Source: Hahella sp. KA22 (GTDB lineage: Bacteria > Pseudomonadota > Gammaproteobacteria > Pseudomonadales > Oleiphilaceae). From it: a stretch of DNA of 64,000 nt. Positions 59,201 through 64,000 of the stretch are shown here, piece by piece (positions within the stretch are counted from its first letter, which is position 1; every line of letters begins with the position of its first letter). A program made the position numbers and the translations under genes. The stretch lies in the NCBI RefSeq assembly GCF_004135205.1, contig NZ_CP035490.1, positions 4,569,644-4,633,643 on the forward strand. The letters are read 5' to 3'. The notes below the pieces were generated by a model, which had not been told where the DNA came from, searched no databases, and worked only from the letters and a program-made list of their open reading frames with translations.

Positions 59201-62200
59201 CACACTCAATTGGTTAACAGGCAGCAAATCTGCATTTACATACTGAGTGTTAGAAGGCGCGGACTCATTGCCTGCGCTATCCACGGCTGTCACCACGTAC
59301 AGGTGCTCAGTTTCTGAAGGTTTGCTATCCAGAGCGACTTCTTTTGGGAGATTATCCTGAAGCGCCGCAACGCCAGTAAGATCAATATCCTCCGCCGTAT
59401 CCGGCAGGTTCAGTCGATAGACGTTGTAACGCAGGCCATCCCCTGCAGGCGCTTGCCATTGCAGATATACGCCAGAACCGCTCAGTCTGGCTTGCAGGCT
59501 GGCAGGCGCTGTTGGCGCCGTCGCATCCGCGTTAATCAATACTGGGACACCGGGAGCGCTGGCTGTTGTCTGCCCGTTTTCACTTCGTAGAGAGGCGATG
59601 GCGTATTGATATTCGCCATCAGCCAAAGGCGTTGACTCACCGTCGATGTAGCTATCCATCAACACGTCATCGAATCGCTTCCATTCTGACAACTCGGTTT
59701 CACCGGGCGCTTTACGATACAGCGCATACCCCGCCGCACTGCCCACCAGACTCCAGTTCAAGGCGATTCGACCGCCAGGTAAGGCTTTGCCCGTCAACTG
59801 ATCCGGCGCGCCCAACGGAGGCAACTCTCCTTGATAAACCTGGAAGCGTATATGCGCTGGCACAGGCTTGACGGCGTTACCCAGATCATCCTGGGCGGAA
59901 AGTAAAAAGCCGAGTTGCTCCGCGTTAGGCTGACCATCCTGATCCTGTCCCGCCGTCAGCGGCAAGCGCATGCGGCCAACGTAGACTGGGCGTCCCTCCT
60001 GGGAAGATCCGTCTTTGCTCAGCGTAATGCCGTCCTGGTAATCAGCAATAACCGTTGGCGCGCCATTTTCCTCAATAAACGGAACCAGCTTCGGCTCCTC
60101 TCCTGGATTGACGTCATCCGCCAGGGTCAAGACAACTTCAACTTCTTTGCCAGCCGGGTCATCGTTACGAATTGGCGCAGCGGGGTTGACTGTCAAAGTA
60201 CGGACATCCGGCCCTTGCGTATCAATGCGCAGATCGCCACCGCTTACCACTAGTGATCCACGATTGCCGACACTATCAAACGCCGCCAGCACAGGAGTCA
60301 CCACACCAGCAGGCGTAGTCGCTTCGATTTCAAACTGGCCGCGGTATAGAAGCTCATCATCAAAATCCCGCTCCAGCTCGACTGTCAGCGGCAAGGCATT
60401 TTCCATCGCCAGCGCAAAGTAAGGGGGATTACGCAGAGGCTCATCGAAAGTCACGGCCAGATCCACCAGGCCTGGCCCAAATCGGCCGCTTGCTTCATCC
60501 TTGGCGCCGTACGCCATGTATTCGACTTTGACCGCCTTTGGCGCTTCACTGTCAGCTTTTACGTCTACGACTTCGGATAGCTCACTCAAGCTACCCAGCT
60601 CATTGACGCTGGCTACGCGATAGAAATAAACGCCATCGGTGAAAGGAACATCCGTATAACTGGTTCCAGTAATCAGCTTCTGATTTACCGGCGCGCCAGC
60701 TTCAGCAATCGTGCTAAATGAATCGGTAGAACGATACAGGTTATACCCTTTCACTCTGGGGTCATTGACCGGCATCCAGCCCAGCGCCACTTTACCCAGC
60801 GCTTTTCCAACCGCCGACAAACTCTGCGGCGCGTTCGGCAGTGTGTCGTCCAGAGTCACGGACAGAGCGTCGCTGGCGGCGCTCACCTTGGTGCGCCCAA
60901 CGTAGGTCGCCTTGGCGGCGATCTCATTCACGCCATTCTGCAAAGACACCACGCCAGAGAACACGCCCGCTTCCGCAACACTATACGTTTCACCTTGCGC
61001 TTCACCGTTCACGAACAACTGAACCAAAGTATTTGCAGTTGCAGTTCCCGCCACATCGACTTCAACCTTGTTGGTGGTTACGCCGTTGAGCGGCGCGGTC
61101 AACTGTGGGGCCGACGGCGCGGCCAAATCAACGCTGACAGGAATATTTTTGATCTGAGTGACATTATTGAGATTGTCATAGACGGACACACTGATCGTGT
61201 GAGCGCCGTCAGTCTCTCCCGCCAGCAACCAGGCGCGCTCGAAGTCAGGATCAGCGTTCAGGTCCATCCCCCAGCTTTCGCCATCTTTCTCAAACTCAAC
61301 ACGACTGACGCCAGCAGGGTCGTTCGCTTTTACAACGACCTTTCCATCCATCGTCAACGTCGAGCCGCTCAGCTGCGCTGAACCATTCGCACTGACAAAT
61401 TCGACAGATACAATCTCAGGGCCGACGTTATCTTCTTCCGGCTTGCCTGTCACAGCAGCCACTTGCGTTTCTTCACCGCCAGAGAGATTCACAGCCGTCA
61501 CGGCCACGTAATAGGTCACACCGTTAGACAGCCCTGCAATGTTGCGTGTGAGCGCGCTGCCACTGACGGTTGTTTTGGGAGCCATGCCAGCAACACTGGA
61601 AAATGCAGCGTCTTGCGCATAGATACGATATTCCTTTACCAGATTGGCAGGCTGAGAGGCTTGCCAGCTTACCTTCAACTGACCGCTTAACGGATCAGTC
61701 GTCACGCCAGCCGGGTTAGCCAACAACGTCACGCCAGGATTGGAGACAGCATTGGACTCATTGCCAGCCAGATCATAGGCTGTAATGCGAATCGGGTTCG
61801 CAGTAGCAGCTTGCAACCCTTCGACTTTAACGTTCACGCGCCCATCGGAGATACTCGCCGAGGCCAGCGGAATTTCTTTGACCTCTTCGTCCCCCGCCTT
61901 GTTCACATAGATTCTGTAGCCCGCTAAATCGCCGGCCGTGTTCGCATGTTGCGCCCAGGACAAGTCTATGGAAGTCGATGCAGAAAGCGCTCGCAAATCA
62001 ACGATAGGCTCAGGTTTGACAATATCTTCAGGAGTAACCGGCTGCGCAGTTACAGCCGTCCGTTTCAGGCCAGCAGTATCCTCCGCCACAACAGCCGCAT
62101 ACACTGTCGCGCCACGCATCAGGCCGGCGAGCTTGAATGTCTTGGCGCCAGATGAGATTGACGCCGCCGGGGTCATTCCTGCGATATCAGAGAAGTTCGA

Positions 62201-64000
62201 GCCTGATACGTAAATATGGTAAGCAGCAATGTCGTTACCGTTAGAGAACTCATCGTAAGCGCTCCAATCCAGCATCGCCTCCGTTCCATCGCCTTTTCCG
62301 TCTACAGTGAACGTCACCTGCCCTGGGACAGTATCATCAAAACGAATTTTGGCGATGGTGGGGACGCTGGCGTTGCCGGCAGCGTCAATAACGACAAACT
62401 CAAATCTATTATCGCCACGCTGAAGGTCCAAGAGCAGATCAAAGGTAGTTTTGTCTTCGCTGGCGAGCTTCTGAACGCCATTTACCCATACGCTTGAGTT
62501 TTTCTCTCTTGTGCCTTTAAAGCGGTACGCATTGACATCAGTGACATCAGGGAAAGCCTCAAGCTGTGGTGATGCTGGCTTGGTCGAATCAAGGATGAAC
62601 GTATACTCCTTAGGAGCGGAGATGTTCCCATGAGTATCAGCTACCTTGACGACAACTTTATAGCTCCCTTCGAGCAAAGGCGCAGTTGCTGTAAAAATGT
62701 ATTCACCTGACGCTAAGGCGAGTTCACCTGTTACCGCCAAGCCATTTCTATAAACAGCGACTGACGCTCCTTTCAATGAGAGCCCACTGGCGCCAACATC
62801 CTCCGCCTTGACGCGAATGGAATTGTCACTACTATTGATGATTCCCGAAGGCGCCATCAGCAGTACCTCAGGCGCTTGGCTGTCTACATTGATAGCCAGT
62901 ATGACTTCTTCTGAAAAGTTGCCTGCCAGATCGCCAACTTTCAATGACAGTTGGTTGTCACCTTCCTGCAACGCAATATTGGAGACGCTCCAGTTTACGT
63001 CTTCTTGCCCTGATACTCTTTTACCGTTGAGCCACAAGAGCGTCCCAGGTTCTTTCACACCACTGAGATTAATGACTCTGGCATTTATCAATACAGGCGT
63101 TGAAACATTGTGCGACGTTACAGTAGGCGCAGCAGGCTTTTCGGTATCCACGACAAAGGAAGCAACGAAAGCATCATCGGCTTCATTGGGCGCGCCATTA
63201 TGGTTCTGGTCCATTCCAAGACCATCTTTTGTCTTGATATCAGGGCCGACTGTTAAGCGATATGTTCCATCTTCCAAGGGGGCGGAAAAACGAATGCGGT
63301 ATTGCACCCCATCTATTTGCTCTAAAGCAGTGATGGAAACAGAAGAGCTGTCACCAACAAGCAAAATGTCGTCGATAGAAAACGAAGCAGGATCAATCTC
63401 ATTGACAAACGACAGCGTAATTTCCTGCACTTTATCAGCGACATATTCAGTCACAGACAAGCCAGTAACATAGGTATTTATATGCTTTTGTTCAGTGTAT
63501 ACGGAGCCATCTTGTCCAGGCGTAAACCCTGAATGTCTGGCCTTTCCGCCGTTTACTTCTACTTGCGATGCGAAATCAAACGCGTTCAGTACAGAGTAAT
63601 AAACAGCAACCCGCCCACCGGCGCCGCCCCCAGCATAATCACCAGCCCCGCCGTTAGCCAGAATCCGCCCACTCCCTGACAAAATGCCTATATCAAGCCA
63701 AATGGAGCCGCCACTTCCCCCTCCTGCTCCAGATTCGGACTGTGATTTAGCATAGTCGCCATCCGCTTTCACTTCTCCGTCAAGATTCAGCCAATCCGCA
63801 ATAATTTTTACGGCGCCGGCTCCTCGCACACCAGAACTGCCATTCCCCCCAGCGCCCCCGGTCCCAGGTAGAACCGGCTGACGATAGTCTCCATAAGCGG
63901 ATTTATTCTCTTGGCCGTTGACCGGCGTTCCGCCCACACCACCATAACTTCCACCACAATGTGCGCATACTTCAGCGTCAGGGAGCCCTCCCTTTCCGCT
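56243..64000 (-). CDS. Giant FN3/CARDB-rich secreted protein upstream of the RHS toxin, 5' end off window
   Basis: The frame is open from the right edge of the window to TGA at 56243, at least 2585 residues; the true start lies outside. The visible N-terminus is glycine-rich (GGAGGNGSSG), followed by a Big-like block and repeated FN3/Ig-like modules (for example AYHIYVSGSNFSDIAG, YRIYVNKAGDEE, YNLYRSTDSFSTIAEAG). Later come CARDB-like modules, a carboxypeptidase-regulatory-like domain (MANAILTVAMKVRGFERQYA), and a Gly/Asn/Asp/Ser-rich tail with several Cys. It is surely extracellular or surface-bound. The RHS start follows eight bases after its stop, so the two are co-expressed. A role in displaying or delivering the RHS toxin is inference; the family is found beside RHS genes in other bacteria. 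Confidence 0.85.
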   Translation of the reverse strand, partial: SGKGGLPDAEVCAHCGGSYGGVGGTPVNGQENKSAYGDYRQPVLPGTGGAGGNGSSGVRGAGAVKIIADWLNLDGEVKADGDYAKSQSESGAGGGSGGSIWLDIGILSGSGRILANGGAGDYAGGGAGGRVAVYYSVLNAFDFASQVEVNGGKARHSGFTPGQDGSVYTEQKHINTYVTGLSVTEYVADKVQEITLSFVNEIDPASFSIDDILLVGDSSSVSITALEQIDGVQYRIRFSAPLEDGTYRLTVGPDIKTKDGLGMDQNHNGAPNEADDAFVASFVVDTEKPAAPTVTSHNVSTPVLINARVINLSGVKEPGTLLWLNGKRVSGQEDVNWSVSNIALQEGDNQLSLKVGDLAGNFSEEVILAINVDSQAPEVLLMAPSGIINSSDNSIRVKAEDVGASGLSLKGASVAVYRNGLAVTGELALASGEYIFTATAPLLEGSYKVVVKVADTHGNISAPKEYTFILDSTKPASPQLEAFPDVTDVNAYRFKGTREKNSSVWVNGVQKLASEDKTTFDLLLDLQRGDNRFEFVVIDAAGNASVPTIAKIRFDDTVPGQVTFTVDGKGDGTEAMLDWSAYDEFSNGNDIAAYHIYVSGSNFSDIAGMTPAASISSGAKTFKLAGLMRGATVYAAVVAEDTAGLKRTAVTAQPVTPEDIVKPEPIVDLRALSASTSIDLSWAQHANTAGDLAGYRIYVNKAGDEEVKEIPLASASISDGRVNVKVEGLQAATANPIRITAYDLAGNESNAVSNPGVTLLANPAGVTTDPLSGQLKVSWQASQPANLVKEYRIYAQDAAFSSVAGMAPKTTVSGSALTRNIAGLSNGVTYYVAVTAVNLSGGEETQVAAVTGKPEEDNVGPEIVSVEFVSANGSAQLSGSTLTMDGKVVVKANDPAGVSRVEFEKDGESWGMDLNADPDFERAWLLAGETDGAHTISVSVYDNLNNVTQIKNIPVSVDLAAPSAPQLTAPLNGVTTNKVEVDVAGTATANTLVQLFVNGEAQGETYSVAEAGVFSGVVSLQNGVNEIAAKATYVGRTKVSAASDALSVTLDDTLPNAPQSLSAVGKALGKVALGWMPVNDPRVKGYNLYRSTDSFSTIAEAGAPVNQKLITGTSYTDVPFTDGVYFYRVASVNELGSLSELSEVVDVKADSEAPKAVKVEYMAYGAKDEASGRFGPGLVDLAVTFDEPLRNPPYFALAMENALPLTVELERDFDDELLYRGQFEIEATTPAGVVTPVLAAFDSVGNRGSLVVSGGDLRIDTQGPDVRTLTVNPAAPIRNDDPAGKEVEVVLTLADDVNPGEEPKLVPFIEENGAPTVIADYQDGITLSKDGSSQEGRPVYVGRMRLPLTAGQDQDGQPNAEQLGFLLSAQDDLGNAVKPVPAHIRFQVYQGELPPLGAPDQLTGKALPGGRIALNWSLVGSAAGYALYRKAPGETELSEWKRFDDVLMDSYIDGESTPLADGEYQYAIASLRSENGQTTASAPGVPVLINADATAPTAPASLQARLSGSGVYLQWQAPAGDGLRYNVYRLNLPDTAEDIDLTGVAALQDNLPKEVALDSKPSETEHLYVVTAVDSAGNESAPSNTQYVNADLLPVNQLSVLLENDSRPVVNWSHNGASIAGYDIYVGDEADRVKLNADLLTNADYEDLGYNAGEFSSGSVEERFYTVVAKDNQGKESIGHSLLLPALSVDLKPADESENSVEPIKRGVMNRVMFRVANGGGAKIERARLKVTVNVGGTAKSHYSDYFAVEPGSFSDVGVVIGGYQSLDAFADLDISILWSPQAGENVEIRQWRQVAVGQSALVATLETLNFVRGATGKARFRLENVSDVESEILMAANSGKNASPDIRFILEDFAGNVYGATSIKQVTGDVVTTTDRSTVARIPAGGEYVTEYFDVPVPSSVPESALLRLEIDKLHYQVGRDTHVAIAGTRASQAVTLQETPYYGELTSVEPAKAFAGETVTIKGRAIDRASNEPMANAILTVAMKVRGFERQYAAFTDVEGQFEFTYTPTINDTGEYVVSIVHPDKLDRPEHGRFIVEGASVAPAIYKVSVPRNYEYGMDVRVKAGFSTQLTNVRLEWAAELDEEGQPKPMADGLQVSSTALEAIAPNTTGYLKLKLTGDNLAPENGRLYFKVMTDNQEQPLALLTVQYYLSAAAPLAKVSPSYITSGVKLGDEQGETFKVTNGGLETLTNARLSLVDQYDAPAPAWVRIVGDRSLGDIAVNESRTIQLAFRPDATVPKGDYRFKVLIQGDNLPTQPYIVDVAVTDSTIGGVHFHTSDIYTATKAENGGLIPGLAKVRISLQNEDVLSETYEIYTDEFGDGFLENLSTGSYTYRASAFDHDSVSGRIWVRSGAVTSEEVFLMNKLISVEFSVREITLEDRYEVVLNATYETNVPAPVVLFEPMSVNLPMMKKGEVFQGEFSLTNYGLVAAEDVKSNLTKGDSFARFEYFGEIPDTLFPGQVIVVPYRIIALQDFDPSADGDASGAGCANHNYNSDISFSSPCANGNVAKGNAGINHNAAGGSSCDDGGDSPFTLGGGIWSGEYGDFGPGTSVSPEPATSQGVGSGFCGDGDGNCGGGSGTESGS

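Overview
The window reads as chromosomal DNA of a marine-type gammaproteobacterium with about 50-55% GC. Gene styles (ChrA, CobW, AspC/TyrB-type aminotransferase, GGDEF sensor, very large RHS/RTX/FN3 proteins, polysaccharide lyase) resemble Hahella and other Oceanospirillales. That placement is an inference from content; no rRNA or tRNA gene is present to confirm it.

Layout. 1-4.1 kb is an accessory patch on the minus strand: small hypothetical genes separated by integron attC-like sites, a decayed ORF, and an overlapping two-gene pair of unknown function. 4.4-8.5 kb holds ordinary genes (ChrA, dienelactone hydrolase, PEBP-family protein, SAM methyltransferase). 8.5-9.9 kb holds debris, including a tyrosine-recombinase C-terminus, and a PIN-like gene. 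10.1-13.9 kb is an operon of two cupin/JmjC-type oxygenases and a NodU-family carbamoyltransferase, divergent from a SyrD/PvdE-type ABC exporter and an SPFH protein (14.3-17.2 kb). 17.2-24.6 kb carries two solute-binding proteins, a secreted cysteine-rich protein, a CobW-family metallochaperone behind a near-perfect Zur box, and an aminotransferase plus EamA exporter divergent from an Lrp-type regulator.

24.9-29.7 kb has a three-domain polysaccharide lyase, a short threonyl-tRNA synthetase-like gene lacking the TGS and editing domains, and a divergent PLP aminotransferase. The synthetase gene is preceded by a classical attenuator: a leader peptide with five threonine codons (STTRTTT), a terminator hairpin with a run of T, and a competing antiterminator segment.

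29.7-42.2 kb is the most system-like region. A minus-strand set (S41-type peptidase, coiled-coil lipoprotein, glycine-zipper lipoprotein, multi-pass Ser/Thr kinase, PP2C phosphatase) is divergent from a translationally coupled plus-strand operon: MoxR AAA+ ATPase, a bpX5-like small protein, a degenerate vWA plus beta-propeller protein, and a bpX6-like/alpha-solenoid/beta-propeller protein. This matches the architecture described computationally as MoxR-vWA-beta-propeller (bpX) ternary systems, with a dedicated phospho-switch and envelope proteins beside it.

42.3-44.3 kb is a diguanylate cyclase sensor. 44.4-64 kb is a minus-strand giant-protein locus: an FN3-rich secreted protein running off the right edge, an RHS protein ending in a Hint domain and a WHH-type nuclease tip, its SMI1/KNR4 immunity protein, and a 2074-residue FN3/RTX protein that carries a Sec signal peptide.
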